Source: UBA2336 sp965227265 (GTDB lineage Bacteria; Bacteroidota; Bacteroidia; Cytophagales; Cyclobacteriaceae). Taken from it: DNA of 64,000 bases. Position 1 is the stretch's first letter. The number at the start of each line of letters is the position of its first letter. The stretch lies in NCBI GenBank assembly GCA_965227265.1, contig OZ245738.1, forward strand, positions 124,001-188,000, given 5' to 3'. Made by a program: the position numbers and the translations under genes. Shown here piece after piece: positions 9,045-17,905 of the stretch. A model generated the notes under the pieces. It did no database searches, was not told where the DNA came from, and saw only the letters and a list, made by a program, of their open reading frames with translations.

Positions 9045-10511
9045 ATGAAAGTTTGCGTACTTCAGCCTGATTATTCAACCACCAATGTAGATTACAAGAA
9101 TTACGACCCGCAGCGTAATCTCTCAAGCCTGCTTCCGCAGCACCAGGTGGATCATGTTTTATTGAACAAGCTTACAACCTACAAGCAGCTGAAAGATCTT
9201 AGCACGAAAGGCTACGATATTTTCGTAAATCTCTGCGAAGGATATTTAGAATGGGAAGTGCCTTCAATTGATGTAATCAACACACTTGATTTATTAAATC
9301 TTCCATATACTGGCCCTAACGCTGTTTTGTACGATCCGCCAAAGCCGTTGATGAAGTACGTGGCGTACTGCGCTGGTGTTAAAACTCCGGCTTCCGTGGA
9401 GGTAACATCCATTCAGGATGTTAAAGAAGTAGTGGCTAAGCTTAGCTTCCCGATGTTTGTGAAGCCGTCTAAAGCTGGCGACAGCTTAGGTGTAGATGAA
9501 AAATCACTCGTTAATAATGAGGAGGAATTAAAAGCCAAGATTAGCTCAATTTTAGCTGAGTATCCTGAGCTTTTGGTTGAACAATACATTGCTGGTCGTG
9601 AGTTTACCGTTTTGGTGAGCGCAAACCCGGATGGAAAATCATGTACTTCGTATAAGCCAGTAGAATATCTTTTCCCGAAAGGAAGAGCATTCAAAACTTA
9701 TGCGTTAAAAACTTCTGAGCTTCATCCTGATTGCAACGTTCCTTGCAAGGATGCTAAAACAGAAAAGGCACTACGGAAAGCAGCTGAGCAAACTTTTATT
9801 GCATTTGGCGGTGTAGGCTATGCGCGAATGGATTTCCGCATGGATGATAACAACGATATTTATTTCCTGGAGATCAACTTTACCTGTTCAGCTTTTTATG
9901 AAGATGATTATCAGGGCTCAGCGGATTTCATTTTGAACTTTGATCCTATCGGTAAAAGCGGATTTTTAACGAACATCATCAACGAAGGTATTGCCCGCCA
10001 CCGCGAGAAACAGAAAAAATATATTCTTAAAGGTAGTTCAGTATCAGGATACGGAATTTTTGCTGCCCGTAATCTTAAAAAAGGCGAAGTGATTTTTGGC
10101 GGTGAAGGCATGGCGCAACGAATCATTTCTAAAAAGTTTGTTGACGCAAAATGGAATGAGCGTCAGAAAAATGATTTCAAACATTATGCATATCCGATCA
10201 GCAAGGAAGTTTACATTCTTTGGGATGAAAACCCCGTAAACTGGTCACCACAAAACCACAGTTGCGATGCTAATACAGCGTACCAGGGACTGGATGTTGT
10301 AGCGATGCGCAGCATTGCGGAAGGCGAGGAGCTTACGTTGGATTATGCACTGTTCCTCGATCACAATATTGAGCCATTCAACTGTCAGTGCGGTTCTGAA
10401 AACTGTCGTGGAGTTGTGTTTGGTAAAAAGGAGAATTCCATTACTAAAGCTAACGGCAGACGGATTAAGATTCCTATCTATTCCGGTCCGGTAAAGTCGA
10501 AGGCGAAATAG
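9045..10511 (+). CDS. Fusion of ATP-grasp ligase and SET domain
   Basis: A 488-residue two-domain protein. Residues 1-325 are a second Ddl-like ATP-grasp ligase, paralogous to the gene before it: NLCEG near 63, YTGPN near 91, VKPS with Lys140, and EIN at 276-278 followed by FTCS. Residues 330-475 are a SET domain, with NHSCD at 404-408, ELTLDY near 430, and post-SET cysteines at 447, 449 and 454. The fusion physically links amide-bond formation and probable lysine or amine methylation. It follows the first ligase by 14 nt and ends at a strong terminator, so the three genes form one transcript. I know of no characterised protein with this architecture. Confidence 0.87.
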   Translation: MKVCVLQPDYSTTNVDYKNYDPQRNLSSLLPQHQVDHVLLNKLTTYKQLKDLSTKGYDIFVNLCEGYLEWEVPSIDVINTLDLLNLPYTGPNAVLYDPPKPLMKYVAYCAGVKTPASVEVTSIQDVKEVVAKLSFPMFVKPSKAGDSLGVDEKSLVNNEEELKAKISSILAEYPELLVEQYIAGREFTVLVSANPDGKSCTSYKPVEYLFPKGRAFKTYALKTSELHPDCNVPCKDAKTEKALRKAAEQTFIAFGGVGYARMDFRMDDNNDIYFLEINFTCSAFYEDDYQGSADFILNFDPIGKSGFLTNIINEGIARHREKQKKYILKGSSVSGYGIFAARNLKKGEVIFGGEGMAQRIISKKFVDAKWNERQKNDFKHYAYPISKEVYILWDENPVNWSPQNHSCDANTAYQGLDVVAMRSIAEGEELTLDYALFLDHNIEPFNCQCGSENCRGVVFGKKENSITKANGRRIKIPIYSGPVKSKAK

Positions 10512-10536
10512 TTTATAGCAAATGAACAGTTATTAG

Positions 10537-10563
10537 AAGGTCTGCTGAGGGTAGACCTTTTTT
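10537..10563. terminator. Bidirectional Rho-independent terminator
   Basis: The stem AAGGTCT (10537-10543) pairs with AGACCTT (10553-10559) and is followed by a T run on the plus strand; A residues on the other side serve the minus strand. It closes both the SET/ATP-grasp operon and the convergent fatty-acid operon. Confidence 0.8.
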
Positions 10564-10567
10564 ACTG

Positions 10568-11044
10568 CTATTGTTCTGCAACTGTATTATCTAGTTTTAT
10601 TTTCGAAAAGATTGATCGGAATGTTGCATGTAAAATGTAAGCAACCGGAATCATCACAATAACCCACGCCACAATTCCATACAGTGTCGACCACCATAAG
10701 AAGGAAATTGCATTTCTTAAATCATCCTTAAACATTCCGAAAATCTGAGAAATTGATAACGGCAAAGGTGCTGCTCCAAATATCCATTCACCTAAACGAA
10801 TTAACGGGAAGTAGAGGAGGAATTGTAAAGGATAAGCAAGTTGATTAACCAATATTGTTGCTCCGGGATTTATTCTGAACAACCAGATTGCTAAGAGACA
10901 AAGCAATGTACCTGATCCAAAAACAGGTATAGTTGCCAAAACAATTCCCAAACTAATTGCCCAGGCAAGCTTTGAAGGCGTTACACCTTGCTTCAGAAAC
11001 GCAAGTATAGGATCAACAATCTTCCTTTTCAGGAAAGCGCGCAT
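10568..11044 (-). CDS. DUF2062 membrane protein
   Basis: A 158-residue protein with three or four hydrophobic segments. A short amphipathic N-terminus is followed by the glycine- and proline-rich region typical of DUF2062 (GVTPSKLAWAISLG, near 20-33). Function is unknown; the family often lies near glycosyltransferase or lipid genes. Its ATG shares one nucleotide with the stop of the upstream CFA synthase gene (TAATG). It is the last gene of the fatty-acid modification operon, just before a shared terminator. Confidence 0.8.
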   Translation of the reverse strand: MRAFLKRKIVDPILAFLKQGVTPSKLAWAISLGIVLATIPVFGSGTLLCLLAIWLFRINPGATILVNQLAYPLQFLLYFPLIRLGEWIFGAAPLPLSISQIFGMFKDDLRNAISFLWWSTLYGIVAWVIVMIPVAYILHATFRSIFSKIKLDNTVAEQ

Positions 11045-12312
11045 TACCAGCTCAGGTTATTAGGGCGTGTATAAACCATTTGCATTACGTTGATGTTGCG
11101 CATATTAAAAGCAGCTTCGCAGTAGCAAAGGTAATAGTTCCACTTGCGTTTAAAGGTTTCATCAAATTTATGTAGGGACGCAAAATTTTGCGTCTCTACG
11201 ATAAGATGCCAATTTTCATTGAATGCGTTAAACCAATAACGAAGTGTTTTCCCATAATGCAAACCCATATCTTCCAGATTCACAAGTGTCATGTCGCTGG
11301 TTTTATTTACTGCTTTATTAATGGCTCCAATGGAGGGCAATAACGATCCTGGGAAAATATGTTTCTGAATCCAGTCAACACCCTTTTTCAGATTTTCATA
11401 TCGACTATCCGGACAGGTAATTACCTGAATGCCTAATAAACCATCTTTCTTGAGCAACGAATAACATTTTTCGAAATAGGTTTCGAGGAATTTATGACCA
11501 ACGGCTTCCAGCATTTCAATGGAAACTATCTTATCAAACGTCCCTTCAATTTCACGATAGTCTTTTAATACAACGGTAATCTTATCGGAAAGATCTTCTT
11601 TTTCAACACGCTCAACTGCAAGCTTGTATTGTTCTTCAGAAATTGTAGCGGTTGTTACTGTACATCCATAATTCTTAGCCATATAAATAGCGTTACCGCC
11701 CCAGCCCGTTCCGATCTCTAAAACATGATCAGTTGATTTGAGCTTCACCCGTTCAGCTAGTGCTTTGTACTTTTCGTATTGCGCATCTTCGAGCGACATT
11801 TCTGGATCTCTGAAGTATGCAGCTGAATACGTCATGGTAGGATCCAGAAACAGTGAAAAGAATTCGTTGTTCAGATCATAATGTTCACTAATATTCTTTT
11901 TCGAACCAATTTTTGTATTGGCACGTGTTGCATCAGACAGCTTATTTGCAGTCTTTAAGAAATTCACTACCCAGAGTCTAACATTACTGCCAGAGATTGT
12001 TGGGGCATCATCTACATTTAACAGGAACCATGAAATGACTTTTGTGATATCAGGTGTATCCCACAAGCCATCGACATAGCATTCACCAAAGCCTACATCG
12101 CCATACAACATGCAACGCTTGAAGAACTGATTTGAGTTAATTCTTACTTTTGCATGAACAGGATATTTCCCATCGCCCCAAGCAAATGTTTCTCCGGAAG
12201 GAAGTGTGAGCTCCACATAACCTTTATTCATCTTCTGGAGCATGCTCAGAATAATCTTCTGCCAAAGATTGGTTGATGTTCTGATGCTGTCACGTGAAAT
12301 AATACTTTCCAT
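11044..12312 (-). CDS. Cyclopropane-fatty-acyl-phospholipid synthase family methyltransferase
   Basis: A 422-residue full-length CFA-type enzyme: N-terminal lipid-binding domain (about 1-150) and C-terminal SAM methyltransferase domain, with motif I EIGTGWGGNA at 199-208. The family adds a methylene or methyl group from SAM to unsaturated acyl chains of membrane phospholipids. Neighbours (FAD oxidoreductase, DUF1365) are the usual partners of this CFA subgroup. Residues 372-381 are encoded by a 28-bp near-perfect palindrome and look like an extra loop between the conserved WFNAFNENW and FDETFKRKW segments. The reading frame is preserved, so the enzyme may still work. Confidence 0.9.
   Translation of the reverse strand: MESIISRDSIRTSTNLWQKIILSMLQKMNKGYVELTLPSGETFAWGDGKYPVHAKVRINSNQFFKRCMLYGDVGFGECYVDGLWDTPDITKVISWFLLNVDDAPTISGSNVRLWVVNFLKTANKLSDATRANTKIGSKKNISEHYDLNNEFFSLFLDPTMTYSAAYFRDPEMSLEDAQYEKYKALAERVKLKSTDHVLEIGTGWGGNAIYMAKNYGCTVTTATISEEQYKLAVERVEKEDLSDKITVVLKDYREIEGTFDKIVSIEMLEAVGHKFLETYFEKCYSLLKKDGLLGIQVITCPDSRYENLKKGVDWIQKHIFPGSLLPSIGAINKAVNKTSDMTLVNLEDMGLHYGKTLRYWFNAFNENWHLIVETQNFASLHKFDETFKRKWNYYLCYCEAAFNMRNINVMQMVYTRPNNLSW
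11172..11199. repeat. 28-bp palindromic repeat inside the CFA synthase gene
   Basis: The two 14-nt arms meet at AAAATTTT and match except for one position (GTAGGGACGC versus GTAGAGACGC at the outer ends). It encodes residues 372-381 of the CFA synthase in frame. Palindromes of this type (GTAGAGACGC...) are dispersed intergenic repeats in some bacteria as I recall them; no second copy was seen in this window. Confidence 0.7.
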
Positions 12313-12322
12313 ATCGTATGAT

Positions 12323-13132
12323 CTATTCGGTTATTGATTTGTGAGGTCGCAATACATTTTGTTGAAGCTCTTTCAACGAAGTTTTTTTATGATAGCTTAT
12401 CTTTTTAAACCATAAGCGCAATGCCTGCCAGTGAATAAGTGTAATGATTTGTAAGGTGATAAAGGGAAACCTAACGGCATATTGAAAGGTATTCCAACTT
12501 GTCAAGGCTTTCTTTTTTCCCCTCAGTGTGCTTAAGAAGAAACGTCTTCCTTGCTTAAAATCATCAATTCTTACTTTTAATGTTTCATCTGGGATGTCCA
12601 GGTTAAAATGAAAATCAGAATCTAAATCTATAAAAGGTGAAACATAGAAATTTTTAGTTTCCTGTGTGCTAAAGTTTTTCTCCGCAAGTTTTTCAGTGCC
12701 GAGAAAATAAGGTTTCATTTCTCGGTAGGTATTGCAAACCTCAACTACGCTACAAACCGGGCTGCCACCTTTATTGTAACAGAAATAAAATGAAACGGGA
12801 TTAAACTGGTAGCCAAGTGTGCATAAATTTGTGAGGAGCATGATCCTACCGATCTGCGTTGTATCTACTCCGTTTTGCGATAGATAACTCAGAACCTGTT
12901 CTTTTACAGTCTTTGATGTATCTGGATTTTCTTTCGGGAACTGAAGATGATCACGTTCGCGGAAGTTGAACAGGTTGAACCGATTATGACTAATAAAGGC
13001 ATTATCGTCTACTACCTGATCGATTTCATCCAGGTCAAAGTAAAACATAAACAGCTTGTAATGAAACCGATGTTGTTTCGGTTCAAGCCGGTGATGCATT
13101 ACCGTACATTCATATAAGCATGAATTCTTCAT
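12323..13132 (-). CDS. DUF1365 family protein
   Basis: A 269-residue DUF1365 protein of usual length. Recognisable segments are the N-terminal CTVMHHRLEPKQHRF and the central NPVSFYFCYN. The family has no settled biochemical role, but it is regularly encoded between an FAD-dependent oxidoreductase and a CFA-type methyltransferase, exactly as here. It shares one nucleotide with the oxidoreductase stop (TAATG) and precedes the CFA gene by 10 nt. A role in modifying phospholipid acyl chains is likely by association. Confidence 0.87.
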   Translation of the reverse strand: MKNSCLYECTVMHHRLEPKQHRFHYKLFMFYFDLDEIDQVVDDNAFISHNRFNLFNFRERDHLQFPKENPDTSKTVKEQVLSYLSQNGVDTTQIGRIMLLTNLCTLGYQFNPVSFYFCYNKGGSPVCSVVEVCNTYREMKPYFLGTEKLAEKNFSTQETKNFYVSPFIDLDSDFHFNLDIPDETLKVRIDDFKQGRRFFLSTLRGKKKALTSWNTFQYAVRFPFITLQIITLIHWQALRLWFKKISYHKKTSLKELQQNVLRPHKSITE

Positions 13133-14445
13133 TACCAGAGGGCTGCTGTTTTTTCTCCGTGTAACAGAGAATTGTATTCTTTCATTTTTGAATGATCAGT
13201 ACCTAAAATCTTTTTGCAGAGATCTACAGCGCTGGTAAAAGCATCTTCATGAAATCCGTATCGGAAGTAGCTTCCACAGAAGTAAACCGGGCCAGTTTCA
13301 TTTAATTCAGGTAAAAATTTCTGGGCATTCATCGCTGCAAGTGTGAAAATCGGGTGCTCATATTCGATCACTTCATGGATTTTATTTTTACGAACCTTGC
13401 CGGGATCATTTATGGAAACAAAATAATCCTCATTGTCTGACACCTGTTGCAAACTGTTCATGTAATAAATGCATGAAGGCTGAAGCGTTCCATTCACATG
13501 TTCTATGCGGTAATTCCACGATGACCAAACCTTTTTATTCTTCGGCATTACATCCGTATCAGAATGAAGTGTGGCAATGTTTTTTTGATATTGAAACTTG
13601 CTCAAAAGAATCTCTTCCTGATCGTATGGATTTTCAAAAACTTCCAGCACCTGATCTGCATGACACGCAAAGATCACTTTATCAAATTCACATGTTCCGA
13701 GAGAGGTTGTTACGAAAACCCTGCCCATGTTACGCCTTACATTTTCAACCGGTTCGTTCTTTCGAATCTTATTTTTGAATGGTGCAGTTAAACGTTTTCT
13801 ATATTCTTTGCTTCCGCCATCTACAGTGTACCATTGATGTTGCGTATCCAAACCCAGAAAACCATGATTATTAAAGAATCGCACCAAAGCGAGAATAGGA
13901 AACTGCATGGTAATATCGGTTGGAGTTGACCACAATGCAGAAGTCATCGGCAATAAATATTTAAAGAGCATGTCTTCCCCATAGCCACGCGCTTTAACAT
14001 AGTCCGCAACTGTAAGATTGCGATACTCAGGCTTTTTCACATCTTCAACACACTGCTTATTAAATCGGCCAATCTGCATCAGCATTTTAATATGCTTCGG
14101 ACTGAAGATATTCTTTCGTTGTGCGAACAGTCCGTCAAGCCCGGTTCCAGCAAATTCAAGCCCTGTTGGAATGTGCTGAACACCAAACGACATTTCGGTT
14201 TTCTTAATGGGAACATCCAGTTCATCAAAAAGCTTAATCAGGTTAGGATAGTTCAACGGATTGAACACCATAAAACCAGTATCAATCGGAATGTCTTTTC
14301 CATTCTCTTCTACTTCAACGGTGTTGGTATGGCCACCCACATAGTTATTTTTTTCGAACACGGTAATGTCGTATTGCTCATGTAGAAAATGAGCACAGGC
14401 CATACCGGCAATACCGGTTCCGATAATCGCTACTTTAGAACTCAT
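13132..14445 (-). CDS. FAD/NAD(P)-dependent oxidoreductase (amine-oxidase-like)
   Basis: A 437-residue flavoprotein. The dinucleotide-binding motif is IGTGIAG at 8-14, followed by the ribose-binding glutamate and the VGGHTNT motif near 37-43. This group of NAD(P)-binding Rossmann amine-oxidase-like proteins travels with DUF1365 and CFA synthase. In alpha-proteobacteria, enzymes from a comparable setting take part in methylated and furan fatty-acid synthesis (the Ufa pathway), so desaturation or oxidation of a methylated acyl chain is a reasonable hypothesis. This is inference from context and not a residue-level match. Confidence 0.87.
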   Translation of the reverse strand: MSSKVAIIGTGIAGMACAHFLHEQYDITVFEKNNYVGGHTNTVEVEENGKDIPIDTGFMVFNPLNYPNLIKLFDELDVPIKKTEMSFGVQHIPTGLEFAGTGLDGLFAQRKNIFSPKHIKMLMQIGRFNKQCVEDVKKPEYRNLTVADYVKARGYGEDMLFKYLLPMTSALWSTPTDITMQFPILALVRFFNNHGFLGLDTQHQWYTVDGGSKEYRKRLTAPFKNKIRKNEPVENVRRNMGRVFVTTSLGTCEFDKVIFACHADQVLEVFENPYDQEEILLSKFQYQKNIATLHSDTDVMPKNKKVWSSWNYRIEHVNGTLQPSCIYYMNSLQQVSDNEDYFVSINDPGKVRKNKIHEVIEYEHPIFTLAAMNAQKFLPELNETGPVYFCGSYFRYGFHEDAFTSAVDLCKKILGTDHSKMKEYNSLLHGEKTAALW

Positions 14446-14447
14446 GC

Positions 14448-15149
14448 TTAAGGTCCTTTTTCGGGGTAGACTAATTTGATGGTGAAATTATCGCCATTCT
14501 CATCACTGATGTTAGAAATACCTTCGTACGACAAGATGCGTTTTGTGTTTTTATCATAATTAACAACGATGGGAGAGGCGAGCATTCTAAGAACTCTTCG
14601 TTCTGGCTCAATCTTAATCTTCATTGTCTTATCAGTCGAAGAAATTTTTATTGCCCGCATTTTATAATAATCGAGCCTGGAGGCTACTGCAAAATTGAAT
14701 ACAAGGGCTTTACCTTTATCAAGATCACTCCAGTTTGATTTAATGTATTGATTGAAGCCGCCATCAATCACGGCAGGTGAAGGAATGTTAATCGTTTTCT
14801 CCTTTAACTTTGAGTTTTTATCTTCTTTTACAAACAACCTTACTTTCTTTCCTCTAGCTTCTGCACCTTCGGTGTAACCAGTCCGAAGATCTTCGGTTTT
14901 AAAATCTGGTGCGAACTTTGACTTGCTGAAATTTAACGTACGCTGTGCGATCAGTTTATTGTCTGTATTATAATATTTGGTAGTGGTCTCTGACGGTTTA
15001 CCATCGATAGTTTTGTCGTTAAACTTCTCGGTGTAGACAGGTTTCTTAACACCGTCTTTATAAGCGTAACCGGTGTAGGATTCTGTCTCTACAACAAACG
15101 TAAAGGCAAAAAGTATTGTAGAAAGAAATATAATCGCTATTGTTTTCAT
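14448..15149 (-). CDS. Conserved exported protein of unknown function
   Basis: A 233-residue protein with an N-terminal signal peptide (about 1-20, ending near FTFVVE). The rest is rich in charged residues and beta-type segments, with no catalytic motif I recognise. It lies inside the fatty-acid operon: its ATG overlaps the upstream methyltransferase stop by 4 nt (ATGA), and only two nucleotides separate its stop from the oxidoreductase ATG. That coupling suggests a periplasmic helper for the same lipid pathway, perhaps a lipid-binding protein. This is context inference only. Confidence 0.75.
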   Translation of the reverse strand: MKTIAIIFLSTILFAFTFVVETESYTGYAYKDGVKKPVYTEKFNDKTIDGKPSETTTKYYNTDNKLIAQRTLNFSKSKFAPDFKTEDLRTGYTEGAEARGKKVRLFVKEDKNSKLKEKTINIPSPAVIDGGFNQYIKSNWSDLDKGKALVFNFAVASRLDYYKMRAIKISSTDKTMKIKIEPERRVLRMLASPIVVNYDKNTKRILSYEGISNISDENGDNFTIKLVYPEKGP

Positions 15150-16201
15150 TGATTGTGGCTTTTATGGAACAGGTAATGGCTAACCATCCACTCCGTACCG
15201 TTGTTGTACCCCCAAAGCTCTGCGCAAGCCATGAAGAAAATTCTCCAATACGCAAACCAGAGCATTCCTTTCTCCGAGCCGTACGTTGCATTCATAATCG
15301 GAATGATGGCTTCACGGTTAGCATCCATGTTTGTTAACCAGGCTTCTGAAGTTTTTTGATAATTTGTTCCATTAATAAGCCATTGATGTTCTCGTTGCAG
15401 GTCTTCATTAAAGTAGAACAGCAGATCATTGCTCGGCATAATGCCTCCGGAGAAGAAATACTTACTCATCCAGTCTGAATCATCTTTCACCTCAAACTTG
15501 TAAGCATATTTATGATGGGTGAAAATATGTACGAAGAGTTTCCCTTCCTGCTTAAGCCAGCCGGAAATACGATTTAACAATAACCTGTAGTTTCGCATGT
15601 GCTCAAACATTTCAACCGAAACTACACGGTCAAATTTCTGATCAATATCAAACGTGTTCATATCCGCTGTTATAACACGAAGGTTTTTTATTCCGCGCTT
15701 GGCAGCCTGAGCATCGATATATTTTTTTTGAGTTCTTGAATTGGAAACTACAGTAAACAAACTTGTTGGGTAATGTTCAGCCATGAAGAGAGATAGCGAA
15801 CCCCAGCCGCAACCGAGCTCCAATACCTCCTGACCCCCTTTTAGTTCAGCATGCTCGCAGGTTAACTTGAGCATCCGATACTCTGAATCTTCAAAAGTCT
15901 TTACGCCATTTTCCCACCAGCCGCTGCTGTATTTCATGTGCGGCCCAAGTACGTATTGGAAAAACTCTGTTGGCAATTCATAATGTTGCTCGTTAGCATC
16001 AACTGTGTTAACAGCAATAGGACTTTCTGAAAGCTCTTTTACTAACGATTGGATTTGCTTTTCCAGCGAATAATCATCGGGCTGTTTTTGCTCCTGAAGC
16101 CTGTCATTTAAAAGTTTTCTGATTTTCCTGCGGAGGATGAAATCAGGCACAACTTCTTTTTCCAGTAACGTATCGTACCACATAACCGTATTTTTAAACA
16201 T
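15146..16201 (-). CDS. SAM-dependent methyltransferase, short CFA-synthase-like
   Basis: A 351-residue methyltransferase of the CFA/coclaurine N-methyltransferase-like group. Motif I is VLELGCGWGSL at 126-136, and a helical N-terminus replaces the lipid-binding domain of the longer CFA synthase in the same operon. Members of this branch can methylate fatty acyl chains or small amines. In an operon with a full CFA synthase, FAD oxidoreductase and DUF1365, a second methylation of the same lipid is plausible. It ends with an ATGA overlap to the exported protein gene. Confidence 0.85.
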   Translation of the reverse strand: MFKNTVMWYDTLLEKEVVPDFILRRKIRKLLNDRLQEQKQPDDYSLEKQIQSLVKELSESPIAVNTVDANEQHYELPTEFFQYVLGPHMKYSSGWWENGVKTFEDSEYRMLKLTCEHAELKGGQEVLELGCGWGSLSLFMAEHYPTSLFTVVSNSRTQKKYIDAQAAKRGIKNLRVITADMNTFDIDQKFDRVVSVEMFEHMRNYRLLLNRISGWLKQEGKLFVHIFTHHKYAYKFEVKDDSDWMSKYFFSGGIMPSNDLLFYFNEDLQREHQWLINGTNYQKTSEAWLTNMDANREAIIPIMNATYGSEKGMLWFAYWRIFFMACAELWGYNNGTEWMVSHYLFHKSHNQ

Positions 16202-16271
16202 ATACGAATTAGCACGACTCTCTGGATTCTAAGAATCGAGGTAAAATGAAGATTTCAATCCTAAAAACTGG

Positions 16272-17114
16272 CTAATTATCTGCCTTTTCAGGCTTAATAA
16301 AGTCGATAATGGTATCGTAAGTCTTATTCCAACAAAAGAAGAGCTGAGCGATCATGGCAATATGCTTTTTACCTTTTACTGTTTTGATTTTCGCTTCGCC
16401 ACCCGCTGCAATCAGCTTGTTGTAAAAATCCTGACTGCTTTCGATAATAGCGGGATAAGTTTTTGATCCTTTTAATATAAGGAACGGAGTTTTAACTGAG
16501 CTGTCGATCGAATAAATCGGAGATCCGGCTTTCCATTCTTCTGGATTTTTGGTGAAAACGTGCAGTAGATTTTTACTGTAATCGTTATCGTATTTTTCGA
16601 AGTAGGTTTTCATGTCAAGGCCGAACGCATCGATTAACACTGTTTTGTAGATCAGATTTTTCATTCCAATTTTTTTGAAAGAATCGTCAACCGTGATTAA
16701 GGCAGCAAGATGTCCGCCTGCCGAATGACCTGATACAGTAATTTTAGTTGAGTCTCCGCCATATTCCTCGATGTTATTGTAAGCCCAGCGAACAGCTTTT
16801 GCAGCTTCATCCGCCATAACATGATAATCCGCGTTAGGTGAAAGTGTATAGTTTGCAATCACGGTTACAAAACCCTTTCGCGCCATTCTTTTACCTAAAA
16901 ATTTGTACGTATCTTTTTTTCCGCTGCGCCAGCTTCCGCCATGGAAGAAGACAAATACATCCTTTTTCTTTTTTGTGTCTTTGGGATAATACACATCCAA
17001 TTGATTCCGATCAGACGTTGAGCCTTCGATATAAATGATGTCTTTCTTTTTACGGATCTGCGCGGATGCACTAAGGACTGTAAGCATAAAAAGTATGAAA
17101 GTAATTAAACGCAT
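16272..17114 (-). CDS. Alpha/beta hydrolase, secreted
   Basis: A 280-residue esterase-like protein with a Sec signal peptide (about 1-18, ending SASA). The oxyanion motif HGG is at 58-60, the nucleophile elbow GHSAGG places Ser131 as nucleophile, and a C-terminal GKKH supplies the likely catalytic histidine. This is the hormone-sensitive-lipase/BD-FAE type. I chose the ATG at 17114, which overlaps the DUF1295 stop (TGATG); a reading from 17138 adds eight residues ahead of the signal peptide. Its place in the operon suggests a lipid or acyl ester substrate, but this is not shown. Confidence 0.85.
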   Translation of the reverse strand: MRLITFILFMLTVLSASAQIRKKKDIIYIEGSTSDRNQLDVYYPKDTKKKKDVFVFFHGGSWRSGKKDTYKFLGKRMARKGFVTVIANYTLSPNADYHVMADEAAKAVRWAYNNIEEYGGDSTKITVSGHSAGGHLAALITVDDSFKKIGMKNLIYKTVLIDAFGLDMKTYFEKYDNDYSKNLLHVFTKNPEEWKAGSPIYSIDSSVKTPFLILKGSKTYPAIIESSQDFYNKLIAAGGEAKIKTVKGKKHIAMIAQLFFCWNKTYDTIIDFIKPEKADN

Positions 17115-17905
17115 CACGAAGCAGTGGACTTGAACCATGGAAAAAAAGAACTCGTTGTTTTTTGATATTGAATGTAGTCTTGGCCTTTTGATTTAACGGC
17201 CAGTTCTTCAAGCATCGGAATGCCCGTAACATTATTGAGTAGAATATACATAATGATCGGACAGATTAGCCCTAAATGACCATATGGAGAAGCAAGGGCA
17301 ATGAAGGTAAACCCAACCCAGATCAGCCACTCAAAAAAATAATTCGGATGCCGTGAGTAGTTCCATAACCCTGTCTGGCAAACCTTGCCTTTGTTGGAAG
17401 GATCTTTTTTAAAATTTTTTAACTGTTGATCCGCTGTAGCCTCACCGATTACCGCAATAACCCAGATCACTAACCCGATCCAAACAAGTATCGATAATTC
17501 AGATGATGAGTCAAGACAAATTACTAAAAAAGGAACAGTTAAAATTACGTTTGAGATCGCTTGATAAATGAAAAAAATCCACATCCGGAAATTTTCATGC
17601 TCACCATATTCTTTACGAAGTTTGGCGTAACGTGTATCCTCATGTGCGTGCGATGTATTTCTAATCAATAAATGACTGCCTAAGCGAATACTCCAGATTA
17701 AAACGGGAATAAGAATAATGAGTTTACGGGTGAAATCACCAGAGGCTAAAAAGAAATAGAGCAGTGTTATAAAGCCAAAGTTATAAGACCACCACCCATC
17801 AACAATGCCTGCATTTTTAGTGGATAATTGTCTCCACCAAACCAGTGTCATAATCAGTGTGGCAAGTGCTAAAGCATACAAGGCAAGTTCAATGTATTCT
17901 GGCAT
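17114..17905 (-). CDS. DUF1295 membrane protein (steroid 5-alpha-reductase-like)
   Basis: A 263-residue polytopic membrane protein with about six to seven hydrophobic segments. The conserved C-terminal motif WNYSRHPNYFFEW near 193-205 is typical of DUF1295 and the steroid 5-alpha-reductase/ICMT superfamily, which act on lipid substrates within the membrane. DUF1295 genes often accompany CFA synthase, DUF1365 and FAD oxidoreductase. It overlaps both neighbours by one to three nucleotides. A membrane-lipid reductase role is likely; the substrate is unknown. Confidence 0.87.
   Translation of the reverse strand: MPEYIELALYALALATLIMTLVWWRQLSTKNAGIVDGWWSYNFGFITLLYFFLASGDFTRKLIILIPVLIWSIRLGSHLLIRNTSHAHEDTRYAKLRKEYGEHENFRMWIFFIYQAISNVILTVPFLVICLDSSSELSILVWIGLVIWVIAVIGEATADQQLKNFKKDPSNKGKVCQTGLWNYSRHPNYFFEWLIWVGFTFIALASPYGHLGLICPIIMYILLNNVTGIPMLEELAVKSKGQDYIQYQKTTSSFFPWFKSTAS

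Noticed and set aside
11172..11199. Transcription terminator
   Set aside because: It lies inside a well supported coding frame and has no terminal T run outside the stem.
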